A stretch of DNA of 64,000 bases from NCBI RefSeq assembly GCF_002865645.1, contig NW_020194562.1, positions 186,001-250,000 on the forward strand, written 5' to 3'. Below, piece by piece: positions 46,301-57,184 of this stretch. The notes under the pieces were generated by a model. The model did no database searches and had not been told where the DNA came from. It was given only the letters and a program-made list of their open reading frames with translations. The stretch is from Hyaloscypha bicolor E (lineage: Eukaryota; Ascomycota; Leotiomycetes; Helotiales; Hyaloscyphaceae). The position numbers were made by a program, and so were the translations under genes. Numbering within the stretch: the first letter of the stretch is position 1; each line of letters opens with the position of its first letter.

Positions 46301-48000
46301 GCTCTCTTATCTTTAGGATAAAGACCCGGTAAAAAAGATCCGGATAATTAATTACTTACTACCCGTTTAAGAGGTAATCTATAATCTCAGGCTAGTATAG
46401 GTTAGCTATAAAGGTAATAAAGAAGCTTGGCTTACTAAAGTACTATATAATAGCTATCGAGTCTTAAAAGAGCTACTATATAAAGCGATTACTACCCGTA
46501 AAGCTTAATAAAAGAATAAAGTAATGGCTAATATTGCTCGTACGGATATCCTTACGAATTAGAGTATCTGCAAGTCCTATATAGATATTTATACGAATAT
46601 TCTACTAGTATAAGCGGAGCTAGTCAAGCAAGGTAGTCTTATAAGTAATATATATATTAATGACATACTACTAAAAGAGGCAGCTAGTATAAAAGAGCAG
46701 GGAGAAGGCTAGACGGATATAGAGATAGTACTAGTAAAAGACCTACTACTCGAGCCATATTTATTAACGGGTCCTATTATGGTCCTATAACTATAAACCG
46801 TAGTACTAGCCCGGGTTACCATATAAGAAGAGCAAGACATAATAGAGCGATATATATACTATATATATAACATTAACTATATATATTTGCGGACGTTTAT
46901 AGCCTGCCTTACGGACCGTAAGTACTAGATTACGGCGGCTTATATCTATATATTTGTCCGGAATAAGGGCTATAACCTCATTACTTATTAGGAGGTTCTT
47001 ATAATAATAATTAGTACCCGACTCGAGGATTAAGTATATTTGCGGGTTAAGTAAGATCCGGAAATCGGTTTACTGGCTTATAAGATACTTGCGGGCTATC
47101 TTATAGACCGTAATAAACGGATTATAATCCGTAAGCATATCCGTAAGCTATAAAAGAACCATATAATCTAAGTAAGGGAAGTTAGTAGCCTGTATATTAG
47201 TTATAAAGAGCGAATTATAAAAGAAGAGCTATATAAAGGAGGGTTCGGTATATAAAGCAAGCTATAGCGGGCCTTAGAAATAGAAGAGCTCGCTATAGAT
47301 CTGAAAGTACTAGATCCTATAGGAGAAGTTAATTCGTATATCTTTCTTATACTTAACTAATATAAAGGCAAAAGTATAATTATATACCCGGATATTCGCC
47401 CGGAAGGCCCGGTAGAGCGGATTATTGCCCGTAAAGAGGTAAGAGAGGTATAGAGGAGGCTTGCGGATTAAAGGAAGTATTATATTACTCTTCTTATAAT
47501 AGGCCTTAAAGCAATTATCCGTATAACCAAAATAGAGGGCTCCGCAAGCTATATAGTAACCCGTAAGCGGACTAGTCATATATGCAGGAGCTAGCCGGAA
47601 GTATAAGAGGAAGCCAGGAGGCCGTATAATAGGTGGGTCTACAGGAGGGTCCTCTAAGATATTAACTGGGGCCGCAACGGACGGTTAACGGATCCGTCGC
47701 TAGCGCTATAGGGCTAGCTCGTCCGTAGAGACGTCCGTAATAGACCGTCGTCGTTGCCGGGAGATAGGGAGGGTATTCGGATCGAGTTCTTATAAGGCAG
47801 GGTATCGCTGGGTACGATTAGTAGTATTCCGGGCCTATTAATAGGTTAGTTAAGTCAGAAAAGGGGGAAAATATAAACTCAATAGCAATTACAGGTCTTA
47901 TATTGCTTGCCTTGCTCTGTAATAAAGTCAGAAGCAGGCCGGTTTTACTTATAGGTAGTACAAAAGCGAGGAGGGTCTATAATATAAGTAAAAGGGAAAG
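43340..48000 (-). mobile_element. Helitron relic B (RepHel type)
   Basis: On the minus strand the N-terminal Rep/Helitron-like region lies at the right (47900-46900) and the helicase at the left. The helicase Walker A reads HFYL, stop, GPGRTSKTFLY-like (44750-44712). Stops interrupt every long frame. The better-preserved Rep fragment is listed separately. Ends are approximate; the left end is probably near the palindrome at 43249-43337. Confidence 0.65.
47310..47579 (-). pseudogene. Helitron Rep N-terminal fragment
   Basis: This 89-residue open stretch contains CGALYFGYTDNCFKAYYKK, PLIRKPPLYLSYLFTGNNPL and FRANIRVYNYTFAF. It fits the Helitron_like_N pattern of fungal Helitrons: a CGALHF-like Cys motif, then LxxLLTGxDP and FRxNIRxYNxAFAF (recalled). 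Downstream the homology continues through stops, including a FQIYSEL-like segment and a LILNPQ-like segment. It identifies the family of both relics and fixes the coding strand. Confidence 0.7.
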
Positions 48001-48061
48001 TAGTAAATGTGAAAGTAATAAAGAGAAGAAGAAGAGAAGAGTAATGTGAGGCCAGCTTTTT

Positions 48062-48482
48062 TTTTTTGGTGTTCCTTACGTGACCTGTATTTTTTAGGGA
48101 GCCCCGAGAGCTAGCCAGTGCCTTAAGAATTTCCCTCGCCCCCTCCCGAGCTTTAAAAAATCGTAATAAAAGCCCCTTGCATTCCAGAACTACTAAAATA
48201 TAGAGAAAGGTACTTGAGCTTCTCCTCTCTTATCCTAAGCTAAGCCCTAAGGATTTGGACGTAATTACGTTCCGATGCGCGATTCCCTAGAAGGGAGAGA
48301 TTCTGGTGTTCCTCACGTGACCCGCTTTTTCCAGGGAGTACTGGGAGCTAACCGCTTAGGGTGGTCCGAACGTAGGACAATATAGAAGAGGATTTTTGCC
48401 CCGCACGCCCCGCTATCAAATCCCCTCGCTAGAGCCTCGCTAGAGGCATTTACTTCTCATACCCCTATTAGAACACCAAAAT
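48062..48482. repeat. Repeated GGTGTTCC...CACGTGAC motif
   Basis: TTGGTGTTCCTTACGTGACC (about 48066) and CTGGTGTTCCTCACGTGACC (about 48313) are followed by similar sequence (AGGGAG...GAGCTA). The complement GAACACCAAAAT occurs near 48472. The pattern suggests duplicated or inverted ends of a small element at the Rep side of Helitron B. Confidence 0.5.
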
Positions 48483-48623
48483 TTTGTAATGATTTTAAAA
48501 TACTAGGAGAATGCTAAAAACTTCCTGAATCACTATACCAAGGTCATTGATTACGAATATCTACTCAAAATTTCGGTTTTATACCGTTGTTGTGGCGAAA
48601 AGGGGTGGGTGGTTGGGGGGGTT

Positions 48624-48650
48624 TGGGCGGTTAGCTAGTGGATTCTTCTA
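48624..48650 (-). repeat. Right 27-bp terminal inverted repeat
   Basis: Ends GCTAGTGGATTCTTCTA at 48650, the complement of the left repeat at 36888-36914 with one mismatch. Confidence 0.85.
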
Positions 48651-49973
48651 CTGAAAGCAATGCGAGAGTCAAAGGTGGTGCCATCCGGATCTCGGGCAGC
48701 TAATTTCTTCAAACCAGGGTGCAGCTCTCACGTGTTGCGCGATTGATTAACGAGAACCTGAAATGCAGATGCAGGGTTCGCCACAGTGGGCGATGAAACA
48801 AGCTCGTCAAGCTTTCACCAAGCCTGAGGCGAGCGGTAGCGTCGTCAGCCAAGACTGCCACGCAGATGCCACAGATTCCGGCTGAACCAGGGATAGCTCC
48901 CCCTCCCTCCCCCCCAAAAGGACCCCCCCCCCGTTTAAGACGGCTGCGCCAGTTTCAATTCCTGCTGGTGAGATTAACTTTAGTCTGCTCATGCAGAATC
49001 AAGTTCATCCAGGCTACAGGCGGCACTGCATGAAGCTGATGATGCTGCACAGCCTTGATAGAGGGGTCGTCCTGGCTCCTCACTAGGCGATGCATCTGGA
49101 AGAAAAGCAAGGCGAGCTAGGAGATCAATTCGCCTTCGGTGCTTCACTCCATGAATCAACTACCCATCCCAATGCTTATTTTTAGTAGAGACAGCTGAAA
49201 GAGGCATGAATATGGCCCTGACGATCCTGATGATCGATGCATTGAGGATTTGAACGAGGGGCGGAAGAAGGCGGTTGATGTCATACTCCGTTTCAGTGTG
49301 GGATGTTTCAATTTGATACGAGCTCACAGCTGTCTTCATTGGAGCTCTGGAGTTCTTACCCAGGCAATCAATATTCCTTCTTTTTGTTTGCAGTTCGTGA
49401 GGAGTGTGGTATTGGCTGGCGATAAAGGCACGAAACTAAGTGCGAGGGAGGTTAATAGACGCTCACTTGATACGAGCTTGAGCAGTATGAAGTTGGTTGA
49501 TCAAGCTTATGATCCAGCGGTGCAGCCACGCAAGCTGAGTGGCGATTGGAGGCGAGGGTCCAGGGCAGCATGGGATGATGGAGGGGCAAGTCGAAGCTGC
49601 GTTTGTTGGTGCACGGCCTGGACGGACTTAGCGCTGCAGGATGTGGGGTCAATGGGCGCCTTCTGCCCTGAAAAGCTCCACGATTGAGAGCTGTGAATGG
49701 TCTGATGTGAGACCCGTGTGGGGCTGGCGCACAGTTTCAACGCTGCTGAATGGTGAGTGTTGAATGGTGAATCTCAAAACGAGCCGGCACAGGAGGCAGT
49801 GAATGGCGAGGAGATGCCCTGCTTTGAGTTAAGCTCCGCAGGTATATAAACCCCTCTTCTGCCCCTTTTCCACCTCCTTCCTCCATCACACGTCAATTCC
49901 AAACTCTCAATCAACTCCACCCAGCAACAAAAGCACTTCCCACTTCTTCAATCAACCTCCTAAATCTGTCAAG
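48651..49973. other. Intergenic, promoter of CipC-like gene
   Basis: Base composition returns to normal at once after the island. A 145-residue open frame (49250-49687) and others show no motif. A C-rich tract is present near 48898-48933. The last 150 bp are pyrimidine-rich (CCCCTTTTCCACCTCCTTCC near 49862), as expected for a strong fungal promoter and leader. Confidence 0.5.
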
Positions 49974-50539
49974 ATGGTTTTCGGCTGGGGTAAGTTCATA
50001 GAATGCTCCGGCTCACCGTTCACCCCTCCTGATCTCCCCCTGACCGCCATATCATCGCCGTCTTGCCAATTGCTGACCGTAATCACAGGCGAAGCTCAAG
50101 ATTCTTACGATCAAGTCCAGAACGGCGACGTCAACGAATCCTCCTTCGGTCATGAGGCCTTAGCTGGTGCCGCTTCCTTTGGTGCCTTCAAGATGTTCGA
50201 GGACAGACAACGCAAGGAGGGTATGTGTTGAACACTTCCAGATGAAGATACAGTTTTAATACCTCACAGGAAAGCCCGTCTCCCATCAATTCGCCAAGGA
50301 GCTCCTTGTCGGTCTCGCCGGTGCTGAGGTTGACAAGTTGGCCGAGACCAAGGGTATGGACTTCATCGACCGCGAGAAGGCCAAGCACCACGCCAAGCAG
50401 CAGGTCGAGGGCATGTACAACAGCCACTATGGCGACAACGATCAATATGATCCGTGAGTATTGCTTCCTCTTTGCCAACGAACTGAGCTGAAGCTTCGCC
50501 AGCAACACCCAAGATGCTCCTTCTCAACTCGGCTACTAA
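49974..50539 (+). CDS. CipC-like (DUF3759) stress protein
   Basis: Four exons, 49974-49989, 50089-50220, 50270-50453 and 50503-50539, give 122 residues. The first exon codes MVFGW plus one base. The product carries the CipC-family core: HEALAGAASFGAFKMFEDRQ, then GKPVSHQFAKELLVGLAGAE and VDKLAETKGMDFIDREKAK. CipC was first described as a concanamycin-induced protein in Aspergillus; members are small, soluble and often strongly induced under stress or during infection, function unknown. Adjacent introns are canonical. Confidence 0.92.
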
Positions 50540-50974
50540 GCCGTCCGTTGAGACATGTCGACCCTTCTGATCTTCAAATTCGAATCGGATGTGGGCTCTG
50601 ACATTGATGGTTATGGTTATTTGCGATGAGCGTAAGCATTGCCTCGATGGCTTTCTTGTTTTTCGGTGATCGGGTGGAGAGAAACGGAAAATACCACAGA
50701 AATGGAATCAAAAAGTTTTTTTTGACCATGAAATAAGTTCCATCGTGTAGTGTAACCGTGATACTTTCGTGCTATGCCACTCTATGTCGTGAGATCATCA
50801 ATGTTATGTTGCAATTGAGAAGTGATTATGATATTGATGTGTGCTGCCAAGATTCAGGGGATCCACAGATAAGAGCTGGTGGAGCATCGCCGTATCAACC
50901 GTGCCAAGCATCTCCAACCTCACTTCACCGATCCCGACTTCACTCCTTCGTCACCACCGATTGACATCGTAATT
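50540..50974. other. Intergenic, M18 promoter
   Basis: About 0.43 kb holding the 3' region of the CipC-like gene and the promoter of the aminopeptidase gene. A frame extending upstream from 50975 to 50879 begins with GTG and is not used. Confidence 0.5.
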
Positions 50975-53272
50975 ATGGTGAAGAACGGCCCCAACTCGCT
51001 CCGCAACAGCACGAGCAACCTCTCTCTTCGTCCCACACCTTCAGAGACAGAGCTCAATGCCGCTGCTCGTCAACGGATGGCAGATCTCGAGGCACGCATT
51101 GCTCAGATGAAGGTCGGGTATGAAGGACGAGCTAGATCAAGTGCTGCAGACCCCTCTGCTCCTTCATTCTATCCATCCATGGAACAATCGAGAGCCCTGC
51201 AGTCCGACATTGATGGGAGGTCCGGATCAAGAGCAGGAGAGTCGTCTGCACCGTCATTATCATTCTATCCATCGCCAGAGCGATCGAGAGCCCTGCAGGC
51301 CGACATCGATGCGAGGTCTGGATCAAGAGCAGGAGAGTCGTCTGCACCGTCATTATCATTGTATCCATCGCCAGAACAATCGAGAGCCTTGCGGGCCGAC
51401 ATCAATAAGAGGTCCGGATCAAGAGCAGAGTCGTCCATATCTCCACTCCCTCGCGCGAGCTTTCCAGGCTTTCCGAAAGACCTCGAAGCCCTGCGGACGT
51501 ATAGGGACTGCGGATATGCCTATCCGCAGCATTCTACTGGCACAACATATCCAGCACCACCTCCCCATCTTTTCCCTCCGCCCCTACCGTGCCCAAGCAG
51601 AATGCCAGCTCCATTCGGGGCCCTGTCCCCTTGGGCAGAGCGAGATGTCCCAGCCAACAAAGAGACACCCGAGAAGAGCCTATTCGAGAAGTACAACGAG
51701 AGTCTGCAAGAGCAACACAACAAGCCAAAGGGGAGCTTGATTACAAAGGGTTTAGTACGCGAGGGCAACGCTCTGAAGAGTCCCGAGGCATACACACAGC
51801 CATTCTGCGACTTCTTGACAGAGAATCCGACGGTTTGGCATGCTGTGGCCTATTTTGAGAAGAAGCTGGAGAAAGCTGGGTTCAAGAAGGTATGTCACTT
51901 GGATCAAAAATCGGAACATTTCTAATCTTTTACAGCTATCCGAGCGAAAGACCTGGAACGACGAACTACAAAAGGGAGGCAAATACTTCGTTTCAAGGAA
52001 TGGCAGCTCGTTGATTGCTTTCACAATTGGAGGGGGATACAAGAGCGGAAATGGTGTGGCTATGATTGCTGGTCATGTCGATGCTTTGACTGCACGACTG
52101 AAGCCTGTGAGCAACAAGAGGACCGCTGCTGGGTATGTGCAGCTTGGTGTTGCTCCATATGCTGGGGCATTGAACCCGACATGGTGGGATAGAGACCTTG
52201 GGGTTGGAGGGAGAGTTTTGGTTAAAGACTCGACTGGGAAGATTACCACGAAGTTGGTAAAGCTTGGGTGGCCCAGTACGTTTCACACATCCTTCTATGA
52301 ACCTTTACTGACTTGACAGTTGCTCGAATTCCGACCCTCGCTCCCCATTTCGGTGTTGGCATGTTTGGGGCGAACAACACCGAAACACAAGCCGTTCCCA
52401 TCATTGGTCTCGACAACTCCGACATCGTGGCCGGGGAAGAATTCAAAAACCTCACCTTGGGAGGGGAGGGTACATTTTCAGCCACCCAACCACCCAAGCT
52501 CGTTCGTACCATCGCTAGTGAGCTCGGCATTCAAGACTACTCTTCGATCGTCAACTGGGAGCTCGAGCTCTTTGATACCCAGCCCGCACAAGTTGGAGGA
52601 CTGGATAAGGAATTCATCTTCGCCGGAAGAATCGACGATAAGCTCTGCTCCTGGTCTGCGATGGAAGGTCTTCTTGCTTCAGCAGCTGCTCCTACGTCTG
52701 AGGACGATGGCATCGTGAAACTAGTTGGCGTCTTTGACGATGAAGAAATTGGCTCCCTCCTTCGACAAGGTGCACGAGGGAACTTCTTACCCGGCACGGT
52801 TGAGCGGATCTCCGAATCGTTTGCCAAGGGGAGCAGCGCCAATGTTCTCTCTCAGACATACGCAAACTCGTTCCTGATTTCTGCCGATGTGACACACGCC
52901 GTGAACCCTAACTTCCTCGGTTCATACCTCGAAGGCCACGCTCCTCGGCTCAATGTCGGGCTCGTCGTCTCCGCTGATTCCAAAGGCCACATGACGACAG
53001 ACTCCGTGTCCACCACGCTGCTCACACGCATTGCGGAGAAATCTGATTCCTGTCTTCAGCTCTTCATGATCAGGAACGATTCTCGCAGTGGAGGGACTGT
53101 TGGGCCCATGCTCAGCTCTGCGATGGGAGTTAGAGCGATCGATGCAGGGATCCCGCAGCTGAGCATGCATTCTATTCGTGCCACAACTGGCGCATTGGAT
53201 CCGGGGTTGGGGGTGAAGGTCTTCAAGGGGTTCTTTGATAATTTTGAGAGTGTGGATAAAGAATTCGAATGA
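50975..53272 (+). CDS. M18 aspartyl/vacuolar aminopeptidase with repeat extension
   Basis: Exons 50975-51889, 51936-52275 and 52320-53272 give 735 residues. The first ~210 residues are an extra Ser/Arg-rich extension with four ~32-residue repeats. The catalytic part (from about residue 255) shows M18 metal-site motifs: AGHVDALTARLKP, FDDEEIGSLLRQGA, SADVTHAVNPNF and SMHSIRATTG. M18 enzymes are dodecameric zinc peptidases that remove N-terminal Asp/Glu or act in the vacuole (yeast Ape4, Ape1/Lap4). In Ape1 a short N-terminal propeptide drives aggregation and vacuole transport; whether this long repeat region has such a role is unknown. Both introns are 44-46 bp and canonical. Confidence 0.93.
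51135..51440 (+). repeat. Four ~96-bp tandem coding repeats
   Basis: Units read RSGSRAGESSAPSLSFYPSP followed by ERSRALQADIDA, with units 2 and 3 nearly identical and units 1 and 4 diverged. They lie in frame within exon 1 of the aminopeptidase gene. Confidence 0.85.
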
Positions 53273-53811
53273 TAGACGATAGATCTGGGTGATATCAGAT
53301 GAGGATAGATGATTGTATAAGTATGACGATGAGTTAGACAGAATACATTCGAGATATCTATTGCTAGTTTTGTCTGGCCATCCGCATGCGAAGGTTGCCT
53401 TATTCGGGTAGTGCCTATTTGTTACTTTGTTATTCTGGCTTATTCAATCCCTTTGCTTCCCATTTGCGAATTCAGGGCTCTTTAGCATAGACTCAATTCA
53501 GCCCTTGCTAGCGATCCAACTTAATATGTTTCACGATACCACAAGAGCTTCGTGTTTTTGGAGGCGTCTTCAGCGGAGGTGATGCCCAATCGTGAGGCTG
53601 GTGTGGATGCCACGCCCAGCCACACCAAATCATCCGCAGTGAGAATCGCAACTTTGTGCAATTCTCCAAGAATATTCATCACTTCCCCCTCCTCGTTTAC
53701 AACATGTCCCAGCAGTTTCTTCGCACTTGTTAGTTGACTCTGTGCTATATTACGCTTCATCGCTGTGCTTTGACTCTTTGAAATCTCAATTATCAGACTA
53801 CATTCCTTGCT
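53273..53811. other. Intergenic before GTPase gene
   Basis: About 0.54 kb. A minus-strand open frame (53521-54081) crosses it and the first exon of the next gene; it has no recognised motif and is treated as chance. Confidence 0.45.
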
Positions 53812-56800
53812 ATGTCTAATGGCAACAACCGAGGTCGGGGAGTGAGCGGCTTTTATGGTCCTATGAGCGGTGGGAGCAACTATTATGGCGGCTTTGTATA
53901 CGTTAAGCCTAAGGCTATGGAAACGGTTGTCGGAGCGAATACCCAAGGATCCGTCCCGGAGGTGGATATCGAAGTCATCGAAGGCAAGGGAAAGGCTCAA
54001 TTGGAAGACGGGGACCAGCAAGCTTCTCCTCAACCAATGGAAGAGTATGACCTCCTCCATCATTGCGAATAGAAATGGCACTAAAATACCGCAGACCCGT
54101 GTCAGTTATTCTTGTCATGGGTATGACTGGCGCTGGGAAGAGCAGCTTCATCCAGCACCTCACAGACTGTGATGTGAAGATTGGCCACGGCATGCTTCCA
54201 TGTGAGCGTTGATAACCCTCCCTAAACAAGTAAATGATTTTAAACAACATACAGGTACATCTGAAATTGGGTTTTATTCTCTTACTTTGGGGAATCGCGC
54301 CGTCACCCTCGTAGACACTCCGAGCTTCGATGACAAAAATCGATCCGACTTAGAAATCCTCCAAGAAATTATTTATTTCCTAGGCTTAATATATTCCAGC
54401 ACATCTGTAAAACTAGCTGGCATAATTTACCTGCAACGGATGACGGGTCTTGGCATACAGAGTTCGGCTAGGAGATGTCAGAATATTATTGAAGCACTTT
54501 GCGGGAAAAGTGCTCTCTCACACTTGGTCCTAGCCACAACGATGTTTGAAAGCGAGAACCCTTGGGAGGAGGAGAGGATAGTGAGGAGATGGTTTCAATA
54601 CCACTGGGGGTTTTCACTCAAATCTGTGGCGGCGGTGTACCGCCATGACGACACAAAAAAGTCTGCGTGGCGAATTCTTAATTATATTCTGTCCCTCCAG
54701 GGGGGCATGGTGTTGGAAATCCAGCGGGAGATGATCGACCAGCGCAAGACCCTTGATCAGACCTTTATCGGCCAACAACTTCTCAAGGATTTGCTTAAAA
54801 GGAAAAGGGAGCTTGAAGAAAAAATGGAGCTTAAAGACAGGTTACTGGGGTTGCGGAATGATGGCGAAAGGTCCTACCTTACCAGAAGTTTGGCAGAGCT
54901 TGACAAGCAGAGGAAGAGTATCTACAGCATAGACTTCCAACACTTACGAATGGAATCGGACACCAGATATCAGGAGGAGATCGAGAGGTTGCTCAAGCTC
55001 CATAAGTGTCCCCTTGATGGTATAGGGCAGCAGCTATTGCAAACAGAGAACGAGATGCAAGATAGCGTGGAAAGTTCGGGGCTTAACAAAACTGGGAGTG
55101 AGGGGGGTGAGAGCGAGGTGAGAAAATACACCCAGTATACCCCTGTACTCAGCATGGGAATGACCACATCCAAGACCGGAAGTTCTCTACCAGAATTAAC
55201 CCCACCCAGTATCGGCCTCGGCAGCTCACAGGTCGCGGTTTGTGCAGGTGTAGCTGACCTAAGGTTGGGACTTGCTAAAGCGCGTGAAGGGTCAGAGAGA
55301 TCTAGGGCACCACTTAGTATTGCGGACAATGCCAGGGAACCACCCAGTCTTGATGGTAAGACTTCCAACCAAAGGGTCCATCCTTCCACTGGCTCCGGCG
55401 ACTCACATGAAGACGGCTCGCGCTTTAGTCGGCTTTCCTACGAGAACTCCAGCAAATTGGATACAGAATCACGCCAGCCCTCTGAATTTTTGTCGGAGGG
55501 AGGAAGTAAGAAGGTTGTAAATCTTGAAACTGTCCGGAGCAATTCAGCAGGCTCTGAAAACAGTTCGAAGAGCGGTTTTATGACTGACTCAACCATTGTC
55601 GAAGACTTAACAGACTGGGAGGAAGACAGCGATGGAGATAATTACGTACACCAAGTCGAGTGTGACTATTCTGCTCTTGTGCAGAGAGATGTGGAGGATC
55701 AATCCTCTCTCGTTGGGGATAGTTTGGAGCCGATGAAAAGGGAGGTAGTAAATCGCCTCATGGAAGAATTCTCGATAATCTTCAACCAAAAATGGTGCCC
55801 TGGTTTCAGAAAATGCCCTTCAAATCCAGGCGATTCTGCATCGACATCAAGATCAACCTTTGGCTTCGAATTCGGGCAGGGCACCCTTGCAGGAGGAAAT
55901 CCTGGAGGTGGTCGGAATGGTGATAAACGTGACGATGAGAATTTTAGCAACGATCCGAAGGACGGTCCTGGCGGAAAAGGCATACCGCCTGAATTCCCGC
56001 CGAATACAGATCAAACTCCGGCTGGATTTGCATGTCCATACCGAAAACGTAATCCTCGAAAGTATTGTGTACGAGACTGGCGTACCTGCGCGCTCACTCC
56101 TCACAAAACGTTAGCACGAGTCAAGTAAGTACTTTCTATGGCGCGACCTCAGATAGAGCTAATCGGTGTGGCGACCACAGAGGCCATCTGTACAAATACC
56201 ACACTATTCACCAATGTCAACGATGCAAGAGTCTTTTGAAATCGGATGCCGAATTGAATTCTCATATTGAGACATCTAAAGATTGCCATCCAACGATTGC
56301 ACCACCTGTGGATGGCATTACGAGGAATATAAAGGTTGTCCTGCAGTGCAAAAGGAAAGCATTCCCAGGTCAAACAGAAACAGAGAGGTGGAAGGAAATT
56401 TACACAATTCTCTTCCCGGATGATGAAGAGGTACCTGATCCTTGTAAGTGCCTCCAACCAAATTGAACAATAACCTTTTCTAGTCAATTTTCTCCCGTGA
56501 TCGTGTTCAGGTTGTTAATGACAAGATCTTCCAGATTTCGAAGAAGTGCAAGACAAAGTGGAGAGCAGGTCCTTCTCTCCAGATTCGACACATCTCATCA
56601 ACTGCGAAGATTTCATCCGCGATTCCGCCACGCGATTCGTTAGGAGCACTATAGAAAGCGAGTTGAACAACGAGATGCAACCAATCGAGGAGCGCTTGAA
56701 AGCGCAGCTACCTGGTATTGTCGAGCAAGCAGTGAGGCGTGCTTTTCTTGAATACCGCACCATGGTCGACGAGAATAGTCACACCGGCCCTTCTGTTGAT

Positions 56801-57184
56801 TCTGGTTACGTCTCGAATCCGTCCCGCGCAGCTTCGTCTCAGGATAGCAAAGGAAAACAGCCCGCGAACAGTACTTCCGCTGGATTTTCGGTTTTATCTG
56901 CCGCATATTCGAACATTGCCCATGAGTCTTCAGAAGACGCGTTGTTATCTCCTTCTATCGGGACAGCTCCTGACTCTAATGTCGAGAGCACATCACACAC
57001 ACACCAGAGCTTTGCAAGCATGAGCTCTTCGGAACGAGTGCAATCTCAAGACCTTAGGGTCAACGAGTTCCTGCCGTTGGAGGAATTCCATTCAAGCAAT
57101 CTATCCTTCTTCCCCGAGCAGTCGGGGGACTCAATATCAAATATGATGAACCTAGATTCTTTCAACTGGGACGCCCATCTTTAA
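53812..57184 (+). CDS. AIG1/septin-like GTPase fused to C2H2-type zinc fingers
   Basis: Exons 53812-54044, 54095-54201, 54255-56124, 56181-56443 and 56535-57184 join in phase to 1040 residues. P-loop GMTGAGKSSFI is at residues 87-97, G3-like VDTPSFDD at 133-140, and VLATTMFE stands in place of a normal NKxD, as in many fungal AIG1-like G domains. A Lys/Glu-rich coiled coil follows (about 200-290), then a long Ser/Gly-rich disordered stretch. From about residue 705 comes FACPYRKRNPRKYCVRDW, then HLYKYHTIHQCQRCKSLL and a second His/Cys set (SHIETSKDCH). This matches the fungal C2H2 module usually found in large accessory proteins. The C-terminal 210 residues are acidic and Ser-rich. The fusion suggests a nucleotide-switched regulator; target unknown. 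Confidence 0.85.

Larger units (their letters stand above)
36888..48650. mobile_element. 11.76-kb transposon island bounded by inverted repeats
   Basis: The block starts TAGAAGAATCCACTAGC (36888) and ends with the complement of the same sequence (up to 48650). The inverted repeat is 27 bp with one mismatch, and TA sits at the extreme outside of each end. The interior is AT-rich, almost free of ORFs, and dominated by TA/TAA-rich words, consistent with RIP. It contains two Helitron relics on the minus strand. A simple reading is an older TIR element into which Helitrons have inserted; a single large composite element is the alternative. Confidence 0.65.

Noticed and set aside
49250..49687. 145-codon + frame upstream of the CipC-like gene
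   Set aside because: No recognisable domain, opposite strand equally open, and it does not connect to neighbours.
53521..54081. 186-codon minus frame
   Set aside because: Overlaps the first exon of the GTPase fusion, whose phase-consistent splicing and P-loop are far stronger evidence.
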